Assembly (NCBI GenBank): GCA_001430745.1
Contig: KQ482018.1
Location: forward strand, 15,825 to 47,368
Direction: 5' to 3'
Source: Auxenochlorella pyrenoidosa
Taxonomy: Eukaryota > Chlorophyta > Trebouxiophyceae > Chlorellales > Chlorellaceae
Length of the DNA stretch: 31,544 nt
The notes beneath the pieces are model-generated. The model saw nothing but the letters and a program-made list of their open reading frames with translations. It did no database searches and had not been told where the DNA came from. The position numbers and the translations under genes were made by a program. The stretch's first letter is position 1, and each line of letters opens with the position of its first letter. This document shows, piece after piece, positions 9,201 to 21,200 of the stretch.

Positions 9201-12200
9201 GGGGTCCAGGCACGCCGCCTCGCTGCAGCCAGGCATACGGTCAGGGGGTCCATTCAAGGCTTGCGAGGCAGGTGGGCACAGCCAGAGGCGAGCATTGTTC
9301 AAGCCTTGAATGAATTGAGCCTCTAGCAGCCAGCAGGTGACCTGGGGAGGCGCAGCGGGACACACAGCATTCAGTTTTAACAAGGTGCAGAGCTGAGCCC
9401 CCGAGGCCCCTGAACACACCTGGTGCTGAGCCGGAAGGCGGCGGCATCAAAGGCCGCCAGGCTGTCAAGCCAGCCACCCAGGCGCACAAACATGCGCCGC
9501 TCGCCGGCGTCTACAGAGTCACAGTGGGGCAGGGGTGGGAGGTCGAGGGGGTCAGTCCACGCGATGCGCTCTTTCAACTGCCGGCTGTGTTCCAACAATG
9601 CATGCACTATCTAGCATGGTGAGATGCACAGCTCGCGCGATCCCAGGGAGCGCGGCGCCGCACCTGGGCTGTAGCAGGCTTCGATGTCCCAGCGCTGCGG
9701 CGGCACCGGCGACGGGATGTTGGCCCCTGCTGCAAGCGCCGCCTGGAAGCCCGCCAGGTCAGCATTGCCTGGTCCGGCTGTGGGGCAGGCCAGCGGCAGG
9801 CCGGCGGGCAGCGCAGCGCAGCTGGTGGGCGAGGGATACCGCCCAGAGGCGGCCACCAGCATGGTGAGGCCGCACTCTGCAGGGGCGCCACCCTCCTCTG
9901 CAGCCAGCAGGCCTAGGCCGGCAGGCAGCAGCGCTGCCACGTCGGCGGCAGCCTCCAGCTCGCTGCCCGCCCCTGCCATGTTGTCGTCCACGTAACCCGC
10001 CAGGCTGGCAAGGGTGGGATAGTCAAAGGTGACGGTGGCGGGCAGCTGCAGGCCAAAGGCGGCGCCCACGGCGTTGCGCAGCTCCACAGCACCCAAGGAG
10101 TCCAGGCCCGCCTGCAGGGTGGGGCGGTGATGAGCAGGGGGCAGAGAGAGTAGGTCAGCAACTCGTCATGATGGGCCAGGGGGTGCAAGGCTTTGGCATG
10201 GACATGCGCGTGAGGGGCCCGGCAGTGTGTGAGCAAGCACCGCTGCATCCCTTGCTGCCAGGCCCTCCTTCGAACCTCCATAAGAGGCTGCTCCGCCGGC
10301 GGTGCCGCGCCCAGCACGCCCGCCGCCACCTCTGTAAGCTTTTGCAATACAGCTGCCGCTCTAGGCTGCGCGCTGGCCAGTGCGTGGCGTGAGGAGTCAG
10401 CACGGGGGCGCAGCTTGCCCCGCCGGCCGCCCTGCGGGGTGGACGCCTCCCAGCCGCCCTGCCCGATGAGCGCTGCCGCCTCTGGGGTGGCTGCCGCCGC
10501 CTTGCTGGCAGGGAGCAGTTGGGAGTGCACATAGGCGGCCAGAGCTGCTGGGGTGGGGTAGTCAAAGGTCACGGTGGCGGGCAGCTCGACACCAAACTGG
10601 GCGGCCACCGCGTTGCGCAGCTCCACAGAGCCTGCAGCAGGCAGGGGATGAGGGTGGCAGGGATGAGGAAGGGATGGAGATTCGGGGATAGGGAATAGGG
10701 ATAGAAATGGGGATACGCTGGCGGTAGCTTTGAGGGGGGTGCCACCGTGCTGCGAGCTAGCAGCACCTTTGAAGCCCAAGCATGCTCTGTTCGCACAGAC
10801 AAAGCCCACTGACCAAGCGAGTCGAGGCCTGCGGACATGAACGCGGCAGTCGGCTCCATGCTGCTGCCAATCAGCCCCGCAACCAGCGCCAGCAGCTGAT
10901 CTTGGATCTGATGCACGCTTGGGCCTGCTGTTGAAGCGGCAGCGGCGGCGGCAGCGGGCTGCAGCAACGCTGCTGGCGTCGAGTCGGTGGCAGCCAGCAC
11001 AGCACGGCGCCCGCCAGCTGTGCTGTTGCCGCCTGCGGGCATGAGGCCTGCGAAGAAGGCTGACCGCTGCTGGGCAGGGCTCAGCATGCGCCGCCAGTCA
11101 ATGGCCACGATTGGCGCGAGCGCTGCAGGGGCTGCAGGCGCCGTGCTGCCACCACCCATCAGGCGGGTCAGCAGGCAAAGGCCATCCTGCGGCTGCACCA
11201 GGCCAACCCCCTTTGCTGCCAGCCGAGCCGCCACCGCGGCCGTGGCCATGCCGCCACCCGCCCAAGGGCCCCACTGCAGGCTGACTGCCGCGCTGCCCTG
11301 CAGCTGGCGCCAGGCAGCCGCGGCATCCAGCACCGCATTGGCTGCGCCATAGTTGGCCTGCCCTGCATTGCCCAGCAGCGCCGCGGCGCTGCTGAACAGC
11401 AGGCACTGCTGCAGGGGCTGCGCGGCCAGCGCTGCCCCTGCAAGTTCCAACCCGCTGAGCTTGGGCGCCAGCGCGGCGCGCAGCCGGCCAGCTGTCTGCT
11501 GCGCCAGCATGGCATCGCGCAGCACGCCGCCAGCATGGACGAAGACCCCGGCATCCCTGTGCTGTCCCCCTGCCGCCGCTGCCACATCTGCCGCCGCCGC
11601 CGCGTCGCACTGCACGACCGTTACGCATCGCGTGCTGTCGACCAGGGCGGCAGGCAGGCGAGCCGCTGCCGAGCGCGCCCAGAGGCAGACGCGATCAGCC
11701 CCTGCAGCAATGTCGCTGTCCTGTGCTGCCAGCCAGGTGGCGACCAGCAGGCCCAGGGCGCCTGTGCCGCCAGAGACGGTTGCACTGCCGCATGCCACAG
11801 GACGCGTGACGGCAGCGCCTGACGGCAGGCTCTGCTGCTGGCCGCTGCGCAGGTTTGCCAGCAGCCATGCGCCCTGCTGCAGGCGAGGCATGGTGTAGAC
11901 ATCGCTGGCAGGGGCTGTTGCTGGCAGGCCGCATGCAGCCAGCGCGCTGCATGTAACACTGCCCGCCAGTTCCCTGCCCTCTGCGGCAGCGCAGCGCAGC
12001 AGGCCATGCACCGCAGCGGCCACTGCTGCGCCAGCTGCGCCACCCCGGCTTGCTGCCGCTGGCGCGGCACCGCAAGTGTCCTGTGTTGCTGCCTCCAGCT
12101 GCAATGTGCCGCTGGGTTGCTGCTGCAGGAAGCGGAGGGCGCGCTGTGTGCTGCGCCACACCGCTGCTGGGACGGCGGGGCTGCTGCCGCGAGCGCCCAG

Positions 12201-15200
12201 GAGCCGCACGGCGCGATCCTGACCAGACAGGCTGACTGCGGACCTTGAGCGCTGCAGAGCCTCGCCAGCGGCAGAGTGCGCCTCCCAGTCCACCCGATAG
12301 CTTGCCAGGCTGGCCGCTGCCTTTGGCGCCGCGGCTGCGACAGCAGCAACAGGCTGGGCCTGGACCGACTTGAGCTGCAGCTGGTGCAGCTGGCATGCCG
12401 GCCCATTGCCAGACCCAGCACCATGCAGGAGACCAAAGGATACCAGTGTGCTGCTGCTGGCAGCGCCGGCACTGTCGCTGCTGCTCATGACCGGCCAGCA
12501 TGCTCCGCCCGCTGTGCCCTGCTCTGGGGCATGGAAGTAAGCCGCCCCTGCTGGCACCCGCAGCTGCACAGCATGGCTGCCGATGGCGCCGCTGGCAGTG
12601 CGAGCCTCCGGCACCGCAAAGACTCCAAAGTGGGTGGCTGCATCGATGGCCGCGGGGTGGGAGTGGAAGCCGGGGGCTGCCAGCTGGCCGCGCAGCTCCA
12701 TGCTGCCGCATGCTGCTGCTGGGACCAGCGCGGGCTTCGCAGCCCCGACCAGCGAGGCAGCAGCCATCCGCTGCAGCACCGCGCTGTGACGCCCTGCAGC
12801 AGGGGTCTGAGCCGCTGCCACAGGCAGCTGCACGTGGCTGCACACCGCCGCCTGGATGCTGGTGGTTGCCGCTCTGCCAGTGGCGCGACTCTGCAGCGAC
12901 ACCGTCGGCAGTGCTCCAATGCCCTGGCTGACCACGCAGCGCACCAGCGGCACCGCTGCGTCGCCGCTGCTGCCGCCGGCCGGCAGGGGCAGGGGCGCCG
13001 GAATGGCAATGCCACACAGCGCGGCCGCTGTGCTGCCCATGCTGCTGTCCACCTTGGCGTCATCCAGCAGGCACTGGGCTGCGGCACGGGCGGCCTCCAG
13101 CATTGCTGCGCCCGGCACGATGATGCGGCCTTGCACCTGCGGGGTCAAGCGGCAGACAGCGGGGGGGTTGTGTCCATGCCCGGGTGCACAGCAGAACTTG
13201 CTGCATGCGCCCCAGCACGACAGAGGAGGGCCTCCACATTTTCGAGAGGGCAGGTGCAGCAGGCGCGCTGGGACAGCATGCACAGCAGGCTCGCCAGGCG
13301 AAATGTTCCCTAAACCAGCAGCGCTGTCACCGCACCTGGTGCTCCCACAGGAAGGCCAGGGCTGGCCGACCCAGGGCCACCTCAAAGGCAGCGCTGAAGC
13401 GGGGGCCACCGGCACCAACTGCCACAGAGGCCAGCAAGTGGTGCGCTGCCGGCTGGTACCAGTACCGCCGCCGCTGCCAGGCAGCTTCTGCTGCGTCGCC
13501 GCCGCCCGGCGCCCCTGCGTGCTGCACCGCTGGCGCCAGCTGGCTGCTCAGCACGGCGTGGGCGTTGGTGCCCTGGAAGGCAAAGGCGCTGCAGCCGGCG
13601 TGCAGGCTGCCGCTGGCGGGCAGCAGCCCGGGGGCCGCCTGCCGCGCCGCCGCAAAGCTGCTGCCGCAGCTGCTGCCGCAGCTGCTGCTGTCCTCCAGCA
13701 CGCCGGACACATACGGGTTGGGGTTGATGAGGTGCAGCACGGGGCTGCGTGCCAGCGCCTGCAGCCGGGCCAGGGCGCGAGACACGCCCACCAGCCCGGC
13801 AGCCGTCTCGGCGTGGCCGAAGCACGACTTGGCTGCGGCCAGCTCGGTGGCGGTGCCTGCCCCCGGAGGCCGCTTGATGACGGCCGCCAGGGCCCCCACC
13901 TCGATGGGGTCTCCCAGCGCGGTGCCTGCAATGTGGAGGAGAGCGAGGCACCAGGAGAGCTTTACCAGGCGCACCAGGGCAGCAGACAGGCAGGAGAGCA
14001 GCAAGGCAATCATGCAGCCTGCTTCCAGTTGGGAGCTATGCAGACCACCTGCTCTGCCAGCACTTTCTGCTCCCCGCAAGCCCCCGCCCCTCCCACCTGT
14101 GCCATGCATCTCGACAGCCCCCAACTCGGCGGGGCCCAGCCCAGCAGCCCCCGCCGCCGCCACAACCACCGCCTGCTGGCTGGGGCCGTGCGGCGCCGTC
14201 AGGCTGCTGCTCCGCCCGTCCTGGTTGACTGCGGTGCCCGCCAGCAGCAGCGCCATGGCCTGGCCGGCAGCAGAGGCGTCGGCGGTGCCAGCGGACGCCG
14301 CCTGCATCATCACCAGCACTGCCGCCTCGGCTCGAGTGTACCCGTCGGCAGCGGCATCCAGCGTCTTGCAGCGGCCATCGGGCGCCAGCATGCCTGCGGG
14401 GGTTGAACGGGGTGTGCTTTGCATCGAGGCTGAGCCTCAACAGCGGAGCAGGAACCAGTAGCTGTAGGTTCGTGCGCACAAAGCCCGCACCAGGCCCTGG
14501 CTGCAAACCAGCAGCGTGCGCTGCCGCCCCGCCATTCCCCGCCCTCACCCGCTGCGGCAAACATGGCCGTAGTCTCCCAGTTCATCGGCAGGTTGACGCC
14601 GGCGGCGAGGCCGCGCGTCGCGCCGCCGCCCCGCACCGCCGTCGCCGCCACATGCAGCCCCACCAGCGAGGAGGAGCAGGCGGTGTCCACGGTGACTGCC
14701 AGCCCCCGCAGTGCGTAGCAGTAGCTCAGGCGGCCGGCAGCGACCGATAGCGCGCGGCCCGTGCCAATGTAGCTGCTGCCAGCCGCCACGGCCGCCGCGT
14801 TGCCAGCAATCACAGCTGTCGGCTCGCCCAGCTTGGCGATGCCCACTGCCACTGCGGTCTGCTGCCAGCCCAGGGAGGACGGCCCCCCAAAGCTGCTGTC
14901 AGGGGTCAGCAGGCCTGCCGCCTCCTCCAGAAGCACCCGCTGCTGGGGGTCCAGAAGGGCAGCCTCTGCAGGCCAGGCAGGGGGCAGGAAGCAGGGAGCA
15001 TTCGTTGTGAGTGGTGCGATGGTTTAATGTGCAGCCTTGAAGCTGTTCTGTGCTGCATGCACAGAACAGGCAAGTCTGCAGCGGTGTAAAACAGGCAGGC
15101 AAGCAAACCCCTGCAAGCAACGCACCCGAGGGGGGGATGGCAAACGCGGCGGCGTCAAAGCCCGCCCAGCGCAGCACAAAGCCGCCAAAGCGAGCGCCCA

Positions 15201-18200
15201 GCAGGCCCGCCGCACGCGGCGCCTGGCCGCCCAGGCTGCCGGCCGCCCTCCCAAAGTCGGGGTCCCAACGGTCCAGAGGCAAAGGCTGCATGGCATCGGA
15301 GAGGCCGGCTGCCAGGCTGCCGAACAGCGCCTGCGCTCCGGGCGGCTCTGCCAAGCGTCCCCGGACATCTGTGACCATCAGCAGTGCCTGGCTGGACGCA
15401 ACCGGCACCAGTGCGGCCGTCCCCAGGCCGGCTGCTGCCTTGGTGACAGCGCCATGTCCCGAGCTGGCCGGCTGAGCTGGCGCCAGCTTGGAAGCAACAA
15501 AGGCGGAGATGGCTGCCACTGTGGGGTAGTCAAACACCAGTGTGCCGGGCAGGGAGCAGCCCACGCGGCGGGCGATCTCGTTGCGCAGCTCCACCGCGCC
15601 TGCAGGGACATCAATGAAAAAGGCAAGGGTCAAAGAGGTGTCAACAGGCTGTCAAGCAGGAATACCAGACACCAAAGGCAGGCGTTGGATCGAAAGTGTG
15701 ATGTGCACTAGTGCTCGTCTGGCATGTGCGCAGCTTGGTGCAACCCTTGACCAACGCAAGCGCAAGACGGCCTGCCAACACCCCCACTCACCCAGCGAGT
15801 CGACGCCTGCGCCCACCAGCGGGGTGTCTGGCCCAGGGTCCGACCCCAGGACCACCACAACCGCCTCGGTGACAGCAGCAGTGATGGCCTCCGCAGACAT
15901 GCCCGGTGCAGCCGGCGCGGCGGCACCAGCGACCGCAGGCTGCGCAGTGTTGCTTTCCGGGGCGCTCGCCAGAGGCTGCTGGACCCTCTGTGAGAGCGCT
16001 GCAAACAGGGGGCTGCCCGCCTGCAGGCGGTCCCAGAAGAACACGGCGCCCACCAGGGCGGGCGGCACGGCACCGGCAGCAGAGTTGCCCCCAGCGAGGG
16101 CGCCCAGCCAGGCGGACAGGGCGGCCATGCCTGCGCCAGGCTGGATGGCACCGAAGCCAAGCCGCTCCATGCGCTCCAGGCCTGCAGGACAGCGGGGCAG
16201 CAGCAAGCAACCAGCTCGGTGGCCAGTGAGCCCAGCAGCATCGACCAAGCTGACCGCCAGCATGCCAGTGGAGAATACAGAGTGCTGTTCACATGGACGC
16301 AAGGTGCCCTGCTTGCCTGCGTGTGCCGCCATACCGGCGCCGGCCCAGGCGCCCCAGTGCACAGTGAGGCCCGGCAGGCCGGCCGCCTGCTGCCTCTCGG
16401 CAGCGGCACCCAGCGCCGCATTGGCTGCAGCATAGTTAGCCTGCCCGCCGCTGCCAATGGCCGCTGCCACCGAGGAGAAAAGCTTGATGGCACGTAGGGG
16501 CTGCAGCTGCGCGGCTGTGCCAGCCAGGTTGGCAGCGCCGCCAAGCTTTGGAGCAAAGACAGTGCGCACTCCTGCACTTTTAAGAATGAGGATGAAAACA
16601 ACGTGGGTTGCCACAACCTGCAAGTGCGTGTCGTGCAAACATGGCACAACCAGGCCAGATCCGTCATGACGAGGTGCTGCAGGCCGGGCAGACGATCCAT
16701 AGTGCTCGACCTGCCTGAGAGGGTCTGATTGGGCAGGGTGGCGTCAGCCAGCACGCCGCCAGCATGCAGCACGCCCGCCAGCGGGACAGCGCCGCCAAGC
16801 ACGGCCGCCGCATCCGCCGCCGCCGCTGCATCACACATCAGCAGCGTCACGGCCGCTGGCTCGCCGCTGCCTGCTGCCAGGCTGGCGGCGCTGGCCCGGC
16901 CGGTGCGGCCTAGCAGCTGCACACGCGTGGCGCCAGCTGCCGTCAGCCAGCTGGCGGACAGCGCGCCCAGCGCTCCAGTGCCTCCGCTGATCACCCAGCG
17001 GCCCTCGCTGGCAGTGCGGCTCTTGAAGGAACCGCCGCGGGGGCTGCCAGCCCTCTGAGCTGGGACAGCATGGCGCAGCATCTGCGGTTGGCCCACCAGA
17101 CCGGGCCCCAGCTGCACTCCGTGCTGGTCTGTTGCCAGCTCTGCAGCGCTGCAGAAGCTGGGCCCAGCGGGCCGCTGGCAGTCGCTCAGCACAGCGCCCC
17201 AGCAACGGTCTGGCTGCTCCACTGCTGCCACCTTCATGAGTGCTGCCAGCATTGCGCTGCTGCTGCTGTCATGATGTTGCCCTGCTGGGGAGGCAGGGGC
17301 AAAAGAGCCCTGGACCTGCACAGTGGGCATGCTGCCGCTGCTTGCCAGCACCCGCTGCAGCAGCTCAATGCCGCCTGCTACAACCTCTGTGCTGCTGGCG
17401 GCGATGCCTGGTGCAGGCATGAGGCTGACGCTTCCTGCTGCTGCCAGGCGAGCACCAAGCCCGCCACCAGCACCAGCTGCAGCTGCTGCATCCAGGGACA
17501 CGCGCAGGCCGTAGCCCGACGCGTTCGCTTGACTGCAGCCAAAGCTTTCGCACAAGGCAATGCAAGGCAGGGACTCTGCTGCCTGCCACTGGATCTGATA
17601 GCTGAGAGCGTCGGCGCTGGCAGCGTTGGTGCTCGCCACTGCTGTCTCAGCCTGCTGCCCAGGCGCAAACGGCCGCAGGCACAGCCCCTCTGCAGCGAGG
17701 GCGCCGCCACGTGCAAACTGTGCCGTCGCAGAGAGCATGGCCAGGCTGCCAGGCAGTGCGCTGACCAGGGAGCTGCACCATGAACCATCGCTGCCGGCTG
17801 CCGCGGCTGCTGAAGGCAGAATGGCGTTGGCGGAAGCGATGGTTAGGGCAGGGCTGTCACCAGCTGCTGCCAGGTGAACCAGTGCTGCGTCAGCTGCCGC
17901 CGGGTGCACCAGCCAGCCAGCGCCGCTGTCAGCGCTGTCGCTGTCCAGTTGGCCCAGCAGGGGCTGAGGGGCGGCCTGATGCCAGCCAAAGAGCTGCTGA
18001 TGCAGCCCATGAGCTCCAGCAGCCTTGGTTGCGGGCTCTGCCAAGACAGCTGCCTGCCGCATTCCTGCAAGGCTGGCTGCCAGGTGCTGCGCTCCGTCGG
18101 GTGAGGCAACTGCAGCCTGGCCGCTGCCGAGCTGCAACGTGCATAGCATGTCGCCGCCAGCTGTGATCTGCTTAGGTGCTCCCGCTGTCATGCAGGCAAG

Positions 18201-21200
18201 GCTTGCTTGCAGGCCCAGCCCCGCGCCGCTGCCACCGAGCAATGCTGCTGCAGCTGCCAGCAGCAGCTCAATCAGGGAGGTGGTGGGCAGGGTGGGGATA
18301 CCGCCTGCGACGTGGTCCCGCAAGAACGCCAGCCTGGCAAGCTGCAGGCTGCAGCTGAAGGTTGCTTGCGAAGTAGCCCCCCTGCCGCTGCCCACTGCTG
18401 CACTGCAGTGCAGCAGCATGGGGTGTGGCGCCGGGGCAGGCCAGTGCCGCTGACGCTGCCAGGGCAGCGCAGCAGCTGGCGCTGCTGCCACATGTGCATC
18501 CACCCCCTCGGTTGCCAGCAGGATGTGGGCATTCACACCGCTCATGCCGAAAGAGCTGGTGCCCGCCAGCTGCCCAGTGGGCCCACGCCCTGCTGGCATG
18601 GGGCCCGACTGCCGCGGCAGCGCCGCTGCCAGGCCCTGCCTGCTCCTCCAGTCCTCCAGGGCCGAGGCGACATAAGGGTTGAGCTCCCGCAGGCCCACAA
18701 TGGGAGCAAGGGACCGGTGAGCCTGGGCGCCCGCCGCCAGCAGCAGCCCAGCAAGGCCTGTAGACAGACGCAGAGTAGGCACACTTAATACGCGGCTGGA
18801 GGGCGCACAGAAGTGCGCATGCATGGAACATCAGGCGCGTCAGGCGGGAGGGCATGGCACGATGCGGCTGTACACCCTGCACACCTGCAGCCCCCTCCGT
18901 GTGGCCGTAGCAGCTCTTGTTGCTGCCGATAGCCAGGGTCCGGGGCTGCTGCCCTGCTAGGGCGCCGCCCACAGCGCCCATCTCTGCAAAGGAGGAGTTG
19001 CGCAGGAGGTGGGAATATGGAGGGATTCAGGTGCCGCTTGGGCAGCCACTACTGAAGCTGCGCGAGACTTCAGCAGAAGTTGGGCAGGGCTTACCAATGG
19101 GGTCGCCCAGCGGGGTTCCAGTACCATGCACTGCCAGGTATGCCACGTCAGCAGGGCCAGCCCGGCCGGCCGCCAGCGCGGCCGCCAGCAGCTTGTGCTG
19201 GGCGGGGCCGTTGGGCGCGGTCAGCCCGCTGCTGCGGCCCGCCGTGTTCACTGCACTGCCGTGCACAACAGCCAGCAGGGCTGCGCCGGAGCCGCCGCTG
19301 TCGCTGCCGCCACGGTGCTGCGTGAGCACGATGGCGGCAAAGCCCTCGCCGCGGCCGTAGCCGTCGGCAGAGGCGTCGAAGGTCTTGCAGCGGCCCACGG
19401 GGGACAGGGCCTGCAGGGAGGGCAGGGCAGGAGCAATCCTGGTCAACAATCTCTTCAAACACTTCCGATTGCTGGCGGGGCCAAGCACCAAAATCGAATG
19501 GCCTGGCATGCCTCCGATGCTTTACACCTGCATCCTCTGACCATTCCTCTGCCCCACCTGCAGGGCCGCAATCTTCACGCCCGTCTTGCTCGCCAGCAGC
19601 GCATTGACGCCCGCCCCCAGCGCCGCGGCGCACTCGCCGCGCCCCAGCGCGGCGGACGCCAGGTGCGCGCCAACCAGCGAGGAGGAGCAGGCGGTGTCGG
19701 TGCTGACGCAGGGGCCCTGCAGCCCGGGAGGAGATTAAAAGGTAGCAACTGTCGTAGAAAAGCGGTGTTACTGAGCTCCGAGACTGGCAATAATGGGCAT
19801 GCTGTCCAGGCAGCCTCAGCAGGAGATCCTCCACACGGCAGCGACAACGGACTACCCACCCTGCCCCCCCACTTGCGGACAGCACACTTGCCTGGAAACC
19901 AAAGGTGTAGGCGATGCGGCCAACCATGAAGGGCAGGGTGTTGCCGGTGCTGGCGCTGGCCGCGGTGTCAGAGGCACCCAGCAGCGGCAGCAGCTCAACG
20001 TACTCTGCAGGTTAGCAGAGGTAGGGGGTGGGATGGGGGTGGGTGGCAAGAACAGCAAGTGGCAAGAGCAGCAGGAATGCAACCAGCGGGTCGGACAGGC
20101 AGGGTGCAGGGAGTGCAGCAGGGCAGGCAGGGCAGGGGGCAGCAGCTGGCAGCGATGGGCATACAAGGCACGGACATGCAGTGATTTGCCTGTGCATGGT
20201 GACCCTTGCATCTTGCTGGCACTCACCGGAAGCCCACATGCAGCCAACAAAAACGCCGGTACTGCTGGCAACGCTGCCATGCAGCTGCATGGCAGACCCG
20301 GCAGGCTGGCGCGCGCCAGCGTCGGCCAGCGCCTCTGCCGAGTGCTCCAGCAGCAGGCGAGCATGCGGGTCCATCAGCGCCGCCTCGCCGGGCACCAGCC
20401 GGAAGGCAGCAGCATCAAAGGCGGCCACCCCGCCCGCCAGCGTGGCGGCGAAGCGGGTGTAGATGGTGCGGCTGCCTCCAGCGGCGGCAGACTGCTCGGG
20501 GTCAAACAACACATCTGCAGAGGAGCATAGAGCAGCAGGGGAAGGCCTTGGATGCCGGTTCAAAGGCAGGGGGTTCTTGCTCACCCAGGATTCTGCAGGA
20601 GCTGAATTGCAAACGGATTAACCCGCCCACGCCTCTTGCCTGTGTCCCACTTTGCCAGGGGCACCACGCCCTGCACGTCGCAGCCGCTGGCAGCCTGCTG
20701 CCAGAAGCCCGCTGCGCCTGCTGTGTCGCCATTAACAGAAGGGAAGGTAGCGGCGGTGCCAGCCACAGCGGCCACGGGTGCAGCACCAGCTGGCAAGGCC
20801 TGGATCGGAGCAGACACAGCCAGCGCCTGGCTGGTAGCAGCGGCGGCAGCGGTACTGCTGGGCAGCTGGCGCACTAGCCAGTCGGCCAGTGCAGAGACAG
20901 AAGGGTAGTCAAAGATGAGGGTGGCCGGCGCCTCCAACCCAAAGCGTTCCGCGAAGGCATTCCTGCAGGGCGGGGCGAAGCAAGGGGCCGATGCTCAGGG
21001 TGGTGCATCGCGCGTGCTGCCAGCGAGTCATCAGAGGCGCTATATGCACCGCAAATGGCTGGCGTGCTAGCAAGAGGGCCCAGAACACGCAGTAACCTGG
21101 CAGCCCTCCCCACCTGAGCTCCACAGCTGCGATGCTGTCCACGCCCGCCTCGGCCAGCGGCTGCTCTGCAGACTGAAGCTCTGCGCCGCTGACGTCCGCA

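Noticed and set aside
12276..14406. Plus-strand frames of 345 and 516 codons over module 4
   Set aside because: They mirror the PKS DH and KS codons, cross PKS introns without splice logic and contain no recognisable domain.
20581..20640. Reading the end of exon 20962-20640 through to the GT at 20583
   Set aside because: It adds residues absent from other KSs and cannot join the next exon in frame; the GC donor at 20639 restores both frame and homology.
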